64,000 nucleotides of DNA from Pantoea sp. Ap-967 (GTDB taxonomy: Bacteria; Pseudomonadota; Gammaproteobacteria; Pseudomonadales; Pseudomonadaceae), in contig NZ_VWXK01000006.1 in NCBI RefSeq assembly GCF_011752565.1, forward strand, positions 62,001 through 126,000. The letters run 5' to 3'. Positions 1-8,573 of the stretch are shown here, piece after piece. Position 1 is the stretch's first letter. The number at the start of each line of letters is the position of its first letter. Below the pieces are notes generated by a model that had not been told where the DNA came from, did not search any database, and saw only the letters and a program-made list of their open reading frames with translations. The position numbers were made by a program, and so were the translations under genes.

Positions 1-166
1 CGAACGTGCTGGGCTCCAGGTATTCAAGGCTCGCCGGGCAACCGTGCACGCGCAGCACTTCTTGCAGCTGGGCGCTGTCGGCATCGCGCCGCAGCCACAG
101 CTGCCAGCCCTGCCCGGCCGGCGCCATGGCCAGGCCAGCCTGGCGCGCCAGGCGGTAGGGCAGCAT
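1..166 (-). CDS. gspE: Type II secretion ATPase GspE, N-terminal fragment (cut by window edge)
   Basis: The frame opens with ATG at 166 and runs off the left edge, giving about 55 residues. It starts MLPYRLARQAGLAM, the LPY-x-LA pattern typical of the N1 domain of GspE/XcpR, the cytoplasmic ATPase that drives the pseudopilus. The Walker motifs lie outside the window, so the family call rests on this N-terminal pattern and on position directly behind the secretin gene. Its ATG shares one base with the gspD stop (TGATG), which suggests translational coupling. Confidence 0.75.
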   Translation of the reverse strand, partial: MLPYRLARQAGLAMAPAGQGWQLWLRRDADSAQLQEVLRVHGCPASLEYLEPSTF

Positions 167-2118
167 CACCAGTTGCCGCCTTCAAGGCGGGCGCGGCTGG
201 ACGGAAATGCCTGCAGCAGGGATGAATCCTCTGCCAGCGCCGGTAGCTTCAGTGGCGTGGTCTGCTGCAGGGTGCGGTACTTGTCTTCGCTCAAACCGGC
301 CAGGCTCGGCCCGTCGCGCAGGATGCGCGGGCGAATGAATACCATCAGGTTCTGCTTGGTGTTCTTGCTGGCGTCGGAGCGGAACAGCCGGCCCAGCCCG
401 GGAATGTCGCCGAGCAAGGGCACGCGCTGGTCGCTGGTGCTCAGTTCGTCACTGATCAGCCCGCCGAGAATCACCAGGCCGTTGTCCTCGACCATGACCT
501 TGGTCTTGATCTCGCGCTTGTTGGTGATCACATCGCTGGCGGCGCTGGAGTCGGCGATCGACGAGACTTCCTGCACGATGTCCAGGCGCACGCTGTTGTC
601 GATGTTGATCTGTGGCTTGATGCGCAGCTTTACCCCAACTTCCTTGCGCTCGATGGTCTGGTAGGGGTTGGCGTTGTTCTGGGTGACGGAGCCGGTCACG
701 AACGGCACTTCCTGGCCCACCAGGATCGACGCCTCGGCGTTGTCCAGGGTCAGCAGGGTGGGCGTGGACAACAGGTTGAAGCCGCTCTTGCCCTTGAGCG
801 CATTGACCAGCATGGCGAAATTGAAGCCGCCGCCGAAATGGCCAATGCCAGCGGTGGCGCCGGTGGTGGCCGAGAGCAGGTTGCCAAGGGCCTGGTTGTC
901 ACCGCTGGCAGCAGCGCCGGCGATATTGGCGATGTTCACCCCGTTGCTGCCGAAGTTGACGATGCCGGCGCCGAACTTTTCATCGGCGAACAGCCACTGC
1001 ACGCCCAGCTCCTGGGCGCGGCTGTCGGACACCTCGGCGATGATCGCTTCCACCACCACCTGAGCACGGCGGATATCCAGCTGCTCGACGATCGAGCGGT
1101 AGGCGGCCAGCTCGCTGTCGGGGCCAACCATGACCACGGCGTTGGTGCCCTCCTCGTACTCAAGGCGAATGCCCGAGTCGGTGGCGGTGGCCATCACCGG
1201 CTTGTCCTTGCCCTCGCCTTCGCCGCTGCCTTGGCTGGGCGCGGCGCCTTCCTGGCTGAGGCCGCGCAGCACCTTCACCACCTCGCCAGCATTGGCATGG
1301 CGCAGGTACATCACTTGGGTATTGGTGCTGTGCAGGTTGTCACTGGGGCGGTCGAGCTGGGCCAACAGTGCCCTGACCCGGTCGGTACTGCCACGCACCA
1401 GCAAGGCGTTGCGGCGCGGGTCGGCCACCACCTGGGTGGCGTCGGCGCCCTGTTCGCGCGCCAGCAAGCGGGTCAGCAGTTGCGCGGTGTCGGCGGCGCT
1501 GGCGTGGCGCAACGGCATGACCTGCAGCGGTTCGTCGCTGACCTGGTCGAGCTGGCGCAGCAGGCTGTCGATGCGTTCGAGGTTGCTGCGCCAGTCGGTG
1601 ACCACCAGCAGGTTGGCGGCCGGGTACGGCGTGATCACGCCAACGCGCGGGTCGATCAGCGGCTTGAGAATGCCCAGCATCTGTTCGCTGGCAGCATTGC
1701 GCACGTTGAACACCCGCGTAGCCACGCCATCGCTGCCCTCGCCCTTCTTGCCGGCGGGCTCGACCGGCACCGGCTCCAGGCGCGCGGCCTGGTCGGGCAC
1801 GATCTTCACGCTGCCGTTGGGCAGGTCGACGGCGGCATAGCCTTGGGCGCGCAGCTGGGCCAGGAAGATGTCGTAGATGGCATCGGCGTCATGGCGGTCG
1901 ACCGTGCGCACGGTAACCTTGCCCTTGACCCGCGGGTCGACGATGAAGGTGGTGCCGGTGATACGCGACACGCTGTCGATGAACTCGCCCAGTTCAGTGT
2001 CGACGAAGTTCACCTCGTACAGCGGCGTGCCATCGTCACCGAAGGTTTCCGGCTCCTCGGCCCAGGCGAGCGACAGGGCCAGGCTCAGGGCAGCGGCCAC
2101 ACAGTAGCGGACAGGCAT
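166..2118 (-). CDS. gspD: Type II secretion outer-membrane secretin GspD
   Basis: This 650-residue protein has a Sec signal peptide (residues 1-20, ending SLAWA). It carries an N0 domain (about 30-100, YEVNFVDTELGEFIDSVS), three repeated N1-N3 modules (about 130-330) with low-complexity Gly/Glu linkers, and a secretin barrel with the hallmark VGQEVPFVTGS near residue 466. It forms the multimeric outer-membrane channel of the T2SS. An AAGGA Shine-Dalgarno sits in the last codons of the upstream gspC, and only three bases separate the two genes. It belongs to the minus-strand operon that starts near 4184 and continues into gspE. Confidence 0.95.
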   Translation of the reverse strand: MPVRYCVAAALSLALSLAWAEEPETFGDDGTPLYEVNFVDTELGEFIDSVSRITGTTFIVDPRVKGKVTVRTVDRHDADAIYDIFLAQLRAQGYAAVDLPNGSVKIVPDQAARLEPVPVEPAGKKGEGSDGVATRVFNVRNAASEQMLGILKPLIDPRVGVITPYPAANLLVVTDWRSNLERIDSLLRQLDQVSDEPLQVMPLRHASAADTAQLLTRLLAREQGADATQVVADPRRNALLVRGSTDRVRALLAQLDRPSDNLHSTNTQVMYLRHANAGEVVKVLRGLSQEGAAPSQGSGEGEGKDKPVMATATDSGIRLEYEEGTNAVVMVGPDSELAAYRSIVEQLDIRRAQVVVEAIIAEVSDSRAQELGVQWLFADEKFGAGIVNFGSNGVNIANIAGAAASGDNQALGNLLSATTGATAGIGHFGGGFNFAMLVNALKGKSGFNLLSTPTLLTLDNAEASILVGQEVPFVTGSVTQNNANPYQTIERKEVGVKLRIKPQINIDNSVRLDIVQEVSSIADSSAASDVITNKREIKTKVMVEDNGLVILGGLISDELSTSDQRVPLLGDIPGLGRLFRSDASKNTKQNLMVFIRPRILRDGPSLAGLSEDKYRTLQQTTPLKLPALAEDSSLLQAFPSSRARLEGGNW

Positions 2119-2121
2119 CGT

Positions 2122-2547
2122 TCATCCTTGGCGCTTGAAGCCGGTCACGGCGGGGCGTGGCGGCCAGGGCAGGCGCTCGCGCCGCCCCTGGTTGTCGAAA
2201 ATCAGGCCATCGGCGTCGATGTCCTGCAGCACGATCCCCGGCGCCAGGCGCTGGCCACGGCCGAGGGTGCGGACCTGCTGCCCATAACGCAGCACCACGA
2301 TGCTGGCCGACAGCGGCTGCGCCTTGAGCCCGCCCAGGTACTGCAGCGGCAGGCGCGTGAGGCGGATGGCGCCGTCATCGGCCGCTGGCTGCCAATGGCC
2401 GACCAGCAGGCCCGGCAGCGGCGTGCTCGGCGGCTGGGTGGGCAGCAGGGGTTGCGGCTGGCGGCCCAGTTGCAGCACGCATTGGGCCGCCAGCCAGCCG
2501 GCCAGGGTGAGCAAGCCGCCGGTGACGGCGCGGGCACCGAGGTTCAT
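2122..2547 (-). CDS. gspC: Short GspC-like inner-membrane T2SS component
   Basis: The protein has 141 residues: one N-terminal membrane segment (about 6-25, VTGGLLTLAGWLAAQ) followed by a periplasmic HR domain (about 70-130, with GRGQRLAPGIVLQDIDADGL). GspC/XcpP links the inner-membrane platform to the secretin. It is much shorter than classical GspC proteins because no PDZ or coiled-coil domain follows the HR domain. The ATG at 2547 overlaps the upstream stop as ATGA, which fixes the start. Assignment is by HR pattern and by position before gspD. Confidence 0.75.
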   Translation of the reverse strand: MNLGARAVTGGLLTLAGWLAAQCVLQLGRQPQPLLPTQPPSTPLPGLLVGHWQPAADDGAIRLTRLPLQYLGGLKAQPLSASIVVLRYGQQVRTLGRGQRLAPGIVLQDIDADGLIFDNQGRRERLPWPPRPAVTGFKRQG

Positions 2548-4184
2548 GCCGTCACCTGGCGGGGATGCCAGCCAGGGTGGCCCTGTACGTATTGCACCTG
2601 CGGCAGCTGCAAGGCCGCCAGTTGCCAACCCGGGCGCTGGCGCGCCAGCCAGCCCTCGACCCGCTGCCACAGCGGCTCGCCGGCCTGGGCATCGAACTGC
2701 AGGCCGAAGGTGCGGCACAGCCCCTGCACCGGCTCCAACCCGGCCACGCGCTTGCCCTGGGGGCTGTAGCTGACGCGCCAGGCATGGCCCTGCCAGCGCG
2801 GCAGGTCCTGGCTGTTGTCCAGCAGCAGCGGGTCGCCGAACAACTGCTCGGCGGCGTTTTCCAACACCTGCTCGACCTGCCGCGCCGGCGCCTCGACCAC
2901 CGGCGCCGAGTAGCCGCCGGTCAGGCTGATCAGGTGCTCACGGGTAATGGCCTCGCCCGCGGCCAGGGGGTAGTCGTAGCGCAGGCCCGGCAGCAGCACC
3001 GGCATGCTGCTGTCATCGGCCAAGGCCTGGTGCAGCAGGCGGTCCCAGCTACCGCCACGGGTATCGCGGCGCCACAGGCTTTCAGGTGCGCGGGCCAGCG
3101 GCTGATCGAGCCAGGCCGCGTGGCCGGCGCGTTGCTGGCGCAGCTCACCCTGCAGTTGGTTGGCGCGCAGTTGCGCGGCGGGGCCAAGTTGCTGGGCAAA
3201 GGCTGGGAAGAAGCGCCCCTCGAACTGCCATTGCCCGGCCACTTGCTGACAGCGCAGGCGCATGGCGCCACTGCCGCGGCAACCGGCGAACAGCACCGGC
3301 ACACGCCGGCCGCTGGCTTGGGTCACCTGTACCGGCGCGGGCCACAGGTCCTGGCCGCGGGCACACAGCAGCACGTCGATTTCGCCCACCCGCTCGGCCA
3401 GCCACAGGCCCGGCCCGGTGCCGACATCGGCCAACGCCACCACCAGGTCCGCCTCGCGGCGAGCCTGTTCGAAGACCGGCTGCAATGCTTGGTACCACTG
3501 CTTGAGCGAGGCTTTCTGGTCCTGCGCATAGGGGTCGGTGACGCCAACCACGGCGATGCGCGCACCGCCGCGCTCGAACACTTTCAATGGCGCCAGGCCC
3601 AGGGCGTTGCGCTGGTCATCGGCCAGGCCGCCACCCAAGGTCACGGCGCTGGACTGGCGGTACAACGCGGCGCTGCGTGCGGGCCAGAGCACGCGCTCAT
3701 CGCTGCTCACCCGCACCTCGCTGCCCAGCAGCTGGCTACCCTGCACACCGCTTTCACCCTGGGTCAGGTAGGCCAGGCCGCTGCCGTTCCAGCCTTGGCC
3801 GTTTTCCAGGGTCAGGCTGGCAGCACTACCGGCCTCGGCCCGCAGTTGTTCAAGCAAGGCGGCCAGTACCGCATAGCCGCCCAGGTGGGTGTCGCCCGCC
3901 TGGCTGGCGTCGAGCAAGGCCGCCAGTTGAGGGTGCGCAAGGCTGGCACTGGGGCCGGTCATCCAGGGTGCGCGCCCCAGGTGGCTGACCGGGCCCAGGC
4001 GGGTGGCGGGCACCACCGGCAGGCCAGGCAGGCGCGCATCGAGGGTATCGGCGACGTACAGCAGGTCGACGCGGGCGCTGCCACCGCCCTGGCCGGGCAA
4101 TGCGGAGCAGGCGCCGAGCAGCGGCGCGAGTGCACCCACGCCCATCCAGCTGATCACTTCGCGCCTGTGCACTCTGCTTGCCAT
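2544..4184 (-). CDS. SoxB/5'-nucleotidase-family lipoprotein with degenerate metal site
   Basis: The product is 546 residues. The N-terminus has a twin-arginine-like RREVISWMG followed by lipobox LLGAC (Cys26), suggesting a Tat-exported lipoprotein. The whole chain follows SoxB (calcineurin-like N-domain plus 5'-nucleotidase C-domain). The C-terminal part LPGLRYDYPLAAGEAIT...ENAAEQLFGD resembles SoxB closely. However, the usual metal-ligand motifs are replaced: TDTH by ADTL (about 45), DGGD by ENGQ (about 126), SHNG by ADVG (about 252) and GGHTHD by CARGQD (about 274). It is therefore probably not a metallophosphoesterase. It is the first gene of the gspC-gspD-gspE operon. The ATG at 4184 has a better-spaced AAGGA than the alternative ATG at 4196. 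Confidence 0.8.
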   Translation of the reverse strand: MASRVHRREVISWMGVGALAPLLGACSALPGQGGGSARVDLLYVADTLDARLPGLPVVPATRLGPVSHLGRAPWMTGPSASLAHPQLAALLDASQAGDTHLGGYAVLAALLEQLRAEAGSAASLTLENGQGWNGSGLAYLTQGESGVQGSQLLGSEVRVSSDERVLWPARSAALYRQSSAVTLGGGLADDQRNALGLAPLKVFERGGARIAVVGVTDPYAQDQKASLKQWYQALQPVFEQARREADLVVALADVGTGPGLWLAERVGEIDVLLCARGQDLWPAPVQVTQASGRRVPVLFAGCRGSGAMRLRCQQVAGQWQFEGRFFPAFAQQLGPAAQLRANQLQGELRQQRAGHAAWLDQPLARAPESLWRRDTRGGSWDRLLHQALADDSSMPVLLPGLRYDYPLAAGEAITREHLISLTGGYSAPVVEAPARQVEQVLENAAEQLFGDPLLLDNSQDLPRWQGHAWRVSYSPQGKRVAGLEPVQGLCRTFGLQFDAQAGEPLWQRVEGWLARQRPGWQLAALQLPQVQYVQGHPGWHPRQVTA

Positions 4185-4240
4185 CGCCCCCGCCATCCTT
4201 ATCCGCGTTCGTGTAGGGCCCCGGATGTTGCGGCGTAGGC

Positions 4241-4269
4241 ATGACAGTTTAATGGCAGAAATCCGACAG
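4241..4269 (-). promoter_or_regulatory. PhoB-box-like array of three direct half-sites
   Basis: The plus strand reads ATGACAG-TTTA-ATGGCAG (4241-4258), then AAAT, then CCGACAG (4263-4269). These are three 7-bp half-sites at an 11-bp period. On the minus strand the two best are CTGCCAT-N4-CTGTCAT, against the Pho-box consensus CTGTCAT-N4-CTGTCAT. The array lies in the divergent region between the SoxB-like/T2SS operon and phoX, about 57 bp before the minus-strand start at 4184. Orientation favours control of the minus-strand operon; phoX could share it. Confidence 0.6.
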
Positions 4270-4407
4270 CCATTCCGAATCGATCTGTGTGATCTTGTAA
4301 TAAGAACTTACAGTTTTAAAAACCCATTAATATTTTTGCCAATGAATCATCACAGTCGCTCCCTAAAGTCGCGGTTTCCTCCCACTCAGCCACTATAAGG
4401 ACACCTG

Positions 4408-6489
4408 ATGAGTCGAGAATCCGGCGATAACCTGGACCGCAACACCAGCGGCAACCTGCCGATGGCCACTGTCATGGACGCCTACCTGAGCCGCCGCAGC
4501 GTGATGCGCGGCAGCCTGGGCGCCGCCATCGCGATGATCGCCGGTACCGGCCTGAGCGGCTGCTTCGACAGCGGCGGCGGCTCCGACGACGACCCGGTCA
4601 CCGAGCCGCCGGTGACCACGCCACCTGTCACCGAACCGGAGCCGGAAACGCCGAAGATGGCCCTGGGCTTCCAGTCCATCCCTGGCTCGCGCACCGACGC
4701 CTGCGTCATCGCCGCCGGCTACAGCGCCTATGTGCTGGCGCCTTGGGGCACGCCGATCAACAGCAACGGCAACCCCTGGAAATCGGACGGCAGCAACACC
4801 TCCACCGACCAGGCCAACGCCATGGGCATGCACCATGACGGCATGCACTTCTTCCCCATCAACGGCAGCTCCGACGACGGCCTGCTGGCCATCAACTTCG
4901 AGTACATCGACACGGCCGCGCTGCACCCCAACGGCCCGACCAGCGACACCAGCGGCAACCGCCCGGCCGAGGAAGTGCGCAAGGAAATCAACGCCCACGG
5001 CGCCGGCGTGGTGCGCCTGCAGAAGGTCAATGGCCGCTGGCAGGTGATTGACAACGACCCGCTCAACCGCCGCTTCACCACCGCCTCGCGCATGGAACTG
5101 ACAGGCCCCCTGCGTGGCACCGACCACGTCAAGACCAAGTACTCCAGCGCCGGCACCCATTGCCGTGGCACCAACAACAACTGCGGCAACGGCTACACCC
5201 CGTGGGGCACCTACCTGACCTGCGAGGAGAACTGGCCGGGCATCTTCGTCAACAAGGGCACCCGCCCCGAAGACCAGCGCCGCATCGGCGTGGGCACCTC
5301 CAGCGGCCAGTACAAGTGGGAAACCGCCGCCGGCGACAGCAGCGAGGTAAACGATGAGTTCGCCCGCTTCGACGTGACCATCAAGGGCGCCAGCGCCACC
5401 GACGACTACCGCAACGAGGCCAGCACCTACGGCTACATCGTCGAGATCGACCCGTACAACAGCAGCACCCTGGCCACCAAGCGCACGGCCCTGGGCCGCT
5501 TCCGCCACGAAGGCTGCTGCCCGGGCCTGCCGGTGGCCGGCAAGCCGCTGGTGTGGTACATGGGTGACGACTCCAACAACGAGTACCTGTACAAGTGGGT
5601 GTCCACTGCCGTGTGGGACGCCGCCGATGCCAACCCGGCCGACCGCCTGGCCACCGGTGCCAAGTACCTGGACCAGGGCAAACTCTATGTGGCGCGCTTC
5701 AACGCCGATGGCAGCGGGGTGTGGCTGTTGCTCGACGTCGCCAGTGCCACCACCGCCGGCAGCACCCTGGGTGCGCTGTACGGTGACTTGCCGGGCATCA
5801 TCCTCAACACCCGCGGCGCCGCCGATGCGCTGGGCGCAACACCGATGGACCGCCCGGAGTGGACCGCGGTCAACCCGCTCAATGGCGATGTCTACCTGAC
5901 CCTGACCAACAACAGCGCGCGCACCGCGGCCAAGGTCGATGCCGCCAACCCACGTGGGCCGAACCGCCATGGCCACATCATCCGCTGGCACGACAGCGAC
6001 GACCAGTTGAGCTTCACCTGGGACATCTTCGTGTTTGGTGCCAACGCCGCCGGCACCGCCGACATCAACCGCTCGGGCCTGACCGAGCTGAACCAGTTCG
6101 CCAGCCCCGACGGCATGAGCTTCGATAGCCGTGGGGTGCTGTGGTTCGAAACCGACAACGGCGAAACCACGGTGACCGACTACACCAACGACCAGTTGCT
6201 GGCGGTGATTCCCACCGACCTGGTCGATGCCAGCGGCAAGCAGGTGCCGATCAATGCCCAGAACCAGGTGGACCTGCGCCGCTTCTTCGTCGGGCCGAAC
6301 GGTTGCGAGGTGACGGGCATCACCTTTACCCCGGACAACAAGACCTTGTTCATCAACATCCAGCACCCGGACAACTGGCCCAACACCGACAAGGCCACCG
6401 ATGCGACCCCTGCGGGCGCCACAGTACGGCCACGCTCGTCGACGGTGGTGATCCAGCGTAATGATGGCGGGGAGATCGGCACCGTCTGA
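4408..6489 (+). CDS. phoX: PhoX-family (DUF839) alkaline phosphatase with Tat signal
   Basis: This 693-residue protein has the long n-region and SRRSVMRG motif (about 28-35) of a Tat signal, a hydrophobic stretch, then LSGC (Cys52), a possible lipobox, and a Gly/Asp/Pro-rich linker. The body shows PhoX signatures: GYTPWGTYLTCEENW, FRHEGC, MGDDSNNEYLYKWVS and GVLWFETDNG. PhoX enzymes are metal-dependent periplasmic or secreted phosphomonoesterases. AAGGA precedes the ATG. The neighbours (T2SS genes, tatABC, Pho box) suggest it is folded and exported by Tat, then secreted by the T2SS. I recall a P. putida T2SS-secreted phosphatase called UxpB at this locus, but cannot verify identity. The last 66 bp of the gene are copied twice downstream. 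Confidence 0.92.
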   Translation: MSRESGDNLDRNTSGNLPMATVMDAYLSRRSVMRGSLGAAIAMIAGTGLSGCFDSGGGSDDDPVTEPPVTTPPVTEPEPETPKMALGFQSIPGSRTDACVIAAGYSAYVLAPWGTPINSNGNPWKSDGSNTSTDQANAMGMHHDGMHFFPINGSSDDGLLAINFEYIDTAALHPNGPTSDTSGNRPAEEVRKEINAHGAGVVRLQKVNGRWQVIDNDPLNRRFTTASRMELTGPLRGTDHVKTKYSSAGTHCRGTNNNCGNGYTPWGTYLTCEENWPGIFVNKGTRPEDQRRIGVGTSSGQYKWETAAGDSSEVNDEFARFDVTIKGASATDDYRNEASTYGYIVEIDPYNSSTLATKRTALGRFRHEGCCPGLPVAGKPLVWYMGDDSNNEYLYKWVSTAVWDAADANPADRLATGAKYLDQGKLYVARFNADGSGVWLLLDVASATTAGSTLGALYGDLPGIILNTRGAADALGATPMDRPEWTAVNPLNGDVYLTLTNNSARTAAKVDAANPRGPNRHGHIIRWHDSDDQLSFTWDIFVFGANAAGTADINRSGLTELNQFASPDGMSFDSRGVLWFETDNGETTVTDYTNDQLLAVIPTDLVDASGKQVPINAQNQVDLRRFFVGPNGCEVTGITFTPDNKTLFINIQHPDNWPNTDKATDATPAGATVRPRSSTVVIQRNDGGEIGTV

Positions 6490-7257
6490 TCCCGGGCCGG
6501 GGGCCACAGGGTTGGCGCCGACCGGGTAGGAGCGAGCGCAGCTCGCGATGGGGCGCGCAGCGGCCCCAGTTTTTCAGCTTCGCGGCTCAAAATGCCAGGG
6601 CTGCTTTGCAGCCCATCGCGAGCTGCGCTCGCTCCTACCAGGCCCACCGTCAACAGGTGAAAACGCGATCTCCTGTGGCTTTACCAGATCATCGGCTCGC
6701 GGTACGGCCACGCTCGTCGACGGTGGTGATCCAGCGTAATGATGGCGGGGAGATCGGCACCGTCTGATCCCCGGCCGGGGGCCACAGGGTTGGCGCCGAC
6801 CGGGTAGGAGCGAGCGCAGCTCGCGATGGGGCGCGCAGCGGCCCCAGTTTTTCAGCTTCGCGGCTCAAAATGCCAGGGCTGCTTTGCAGCCCATCGCGAG
6901 CTGCGCTCGCTCCTACCAGGCCCACCGTCAACAGGTGAAAACGCGATCTCCTGTGGCTTTACCAGATCATCGGCTCGCGGTACGGCCACGCTCGTCGACG
7001 GTGGTAATCCAGCGTAATGATGGCGGGGAGATCGGCACCGTCTGATCCCGGGCCGGGGGCCACAGGGTTGGCGCCGACCGGGTAGGAGCGAGCGCAGCTC
7101 GCGATGGGGCGCGCAGCGGCCCCAGTTTTTCAGCTTCGCGGCTCAAAATGCCAGGGCTGCTTTGCAGCCCATCGCGAGCTGCGCTCGCTCCTACCAGGCC
7201 CACCGTCAACAGGTGAAAACGCGATCTCCTGTGGGTTCACCAGATCATCGGCTCGCG
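6424..7257. repeat. Tandem triplication of a 278-bp unit
   Basis: Three direct copies lie at 6424-6701, 6702-6979 and 6980-7257, with an exact 278-bp period. Each unit holds the last 66 bp of phoX including its stop, a REP-pair palindrome, and the last bases of gspK. The copies are nearly identical. Copy 2 has CCCCGG where copies 1 and 3 have CCCGGG. Copy 3 has GTGGTAATCC instead of GTGGTGATCC. Copies 1 and 2 end GGCTTTACC, where the true gspK end reads GGGTTCACC. This fills the 747-bp gap between the two convergent genes; no transposase or other gene is present. Confidence 0.95.
6525..6639. repeat. REP-pair palindrome (115 bp), copy 1 of the triplicated unit
   Basis: 28-bp inverted arms begin GGTAGGAGCGAGCGCAGCTC and end GAGCTGCGCTCGCTCCTACC. 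They flank a GC-rich core with a second inverted pair (GCAGCGGCCCC / GGGCTGCTTTGC). Identical copies sit 278 and 556 bp downstream (6803-6917 and 7081-7195). It lies between convergent genes and could act as a bidirectional terminator or mRNA-stabilising stem. Confidence 0.85.
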
Positions 7258-8202
7258 GCTACGCACGCGCACCTGTTGCGCCGGCACCCGGGCGTGCCAT
7301 TGCACCACCCCCAGTGCCTCTACCTCGTATTCGCTGCGCATCACCCTGCCCTGCTCCTCGAACGACAGCTGCAGCCGGTAGTACCCGCTGTTGAGCAGCA
7401 ACCCCTCGCTCAAGCGCTCGAAGGTTTCATCGTCCACCGCGCCCAGTGCCTGGCGCAGCGCCGAGGCATCCTCGTACCCCGAGGCCGGGCGCCCAGTGAT
7501 GATGCGGCTAAGCAACGAACGCGGGTAACGCCCCTCGTACAACGCATCGAGCAACGGCAAGTGCTCCACGCCCAGCGCATTGGCATTCAGGCGCCAACCC
7601 GTGGTTTGCGGCAGGGCGCACAACATCGGGTAACGCCGTTGGCGAGTAGCGTCGGGTTCAAGCAAAAGGTTCAGCTCGCTGGTGTCGAGCATCGGCTGGT
7701 TGGCCGCCAGCCGGGGAGGCTGCTGGCGCAGGTACTGGGCGCTCTCGGCGCCCTGCAGGCGGGCGTCGCTGTCGCTGTCGAGCCAGTCGGCCAAGGCATC
7801 GACCAGCTGCGCGGCGGCCATGTCATCGCCCAGCACCTGGCGCAACTGGCGCTCGGCGCGCTCACCCTCTGCCCCCAACAAGGCATTGACGTTGAAGCAG
7901 GTGTGCTGGTCGCGCACCCGCAACTGCGCGTGGCCAGTGCCAAAATCGTAGGCCAGCGGTTGCCCGCGCAGGGCTTGCCAGAACAGCGGGCTAAGGCGCC
8001 AGGCCGGGTCGCGCAGGGCCTGGCTGGCATAGGCCAGGCCCGCTTGCTCCATGGCCCGCACCTGCACCCGCTGGCGCAGCAACTGCACGTCATCGACCTG
8101 GCGCCGGCCATCCTCCACCAGCCAGGCCATGCCTGCCGCCAGCATGGCCAACACCACCATCACCATCAGCAGTGCCGCGCCCTGCTGTTGCTTGCCCGCC
8201 AT
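7237..8202 (-). CDS. gspK: Type II secretion minor pseudopilin GspK
   Basis: The chosen start gives 321 residues beginning [22 protein letters not shown]. This is a short basic leader, a prepilin-peptidase Gly and a hydrophobic helix without Glu at +5, as expected for GspK. The remaining part ([20 protein letters not shown]) matches the helical GspK domain that caps the pseudopilus tip. AAGGG sits about 10 bp before this ATG; an upstream ATG at 8244 would bury the prepilin leader. The gene stands apart from the other gsp genes, convergent with phoX. Confidence 0.85.
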   Translation of the reverse strand: MAGKQQQGAALLMVMVVLAMLAAGMAWLVEDGRRQVDDVQLLRQRVQVRAMEQAGLAYASQALRDPAWRLSPLFWQALRGQPLAYDFGTGHAQLRVRDQHTCFNVNALLGAEGERAERQLRQVLGDDMAAAQLVDALADWLDSDSDARLQGAESAQYLRQQPPRLAANQPMLDTSELNLLLEPDATRQRRYPMLCALPQTTGWRLNANALGVEHLPLLDALYEGRYPRSLLSRIITGRPASGYEDASALRQALGAVDDETFERLSEGLLLNSGYYRLQLSFEEQGRVMRSEYEVEALGVVQWHARVPAQQVRVRSREPMIW

Positions 8203-8348
8203 CGTGCAACCGCCCTTTGCGCGAATCAAAACGCAAGTCTTCACCTGGGTTGTTGCAAGGACATTGCAGCGGGCTTGCAGTCATGTTGGCGTCATCCGCA
8301 CAAGGCAGGATTGGCCTTCGTTTTCATGACCTTACAGGAGTAGTGGCA

Positions 8349-8573
8349 ATGGGTGGCATCGGAATCTGGCAACTGGTGATCGTACTGCTGATCGTGTTCC
8401 TGCTGTTTGGCACCAAGCGCCTCAAAGGCCTGGGCAGCGACGTTGGCGAAGCGATCCAAGGCTTTCGCAAGTCCATGGGCGGCGATGAGGCGCCAGGCGC
8501 GCCCCACGTTCAGCAGCAGCCGCCCGTGACCCAGCAGGCCGCCCAGCAGCCGCAAGCGGATCGCCAGGGCTGA
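8349..8573 (+). CDS. tatA: Tat translocase subunit TatA
   Basis: 74 residues, beginning [20 protein letters not shown] (single membrane helix), then [21 protein letters not shown] (amphipathic helix with the conserved FG-KRL hinge) and a Gln/Pro-rich tail. TatA polymerises to form the pore for folded proteins. AGGAG lies about 8 bp upstream. It heads tatABC, divergent from gspK, with stop/start overlap TGATG into tatB. Probably an extra Tat set beside its phosphatase cargo, because Pseudomonas also has a housekeeping tat operon elsewhere (general knowledge). Confidence 0.93.
   Translation: MGGIGIWQLVIVLLIVFLLFGTKRLKGLGSDVGEAIQGFRKSMGGDEAPGAPHVQQQPPVTQQAAQQPQADRQG

Noticed and set aside
4280..4300. 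Second Pho box on the plus strand directly upstream of phoX (CTGTGTG...TTGTAAT)
   Set aside because: The half-sites are spaced 10 bp and match poorly, so only the minus-strand array was kept.
6424..7257. Insertion sequence or integron-like array
   Set aside because: The triplication has no transposase, integrase, terminal inverted repeats at the unit ends or target duplication; simple tandem duplication explains it.
6548..7394. Repeated short frames of about 63-96 codons in the 278-bp repeats
   Set aside because: They run through REP palindromes and change only where the repeats differ; no ribosome site or family resemblance.
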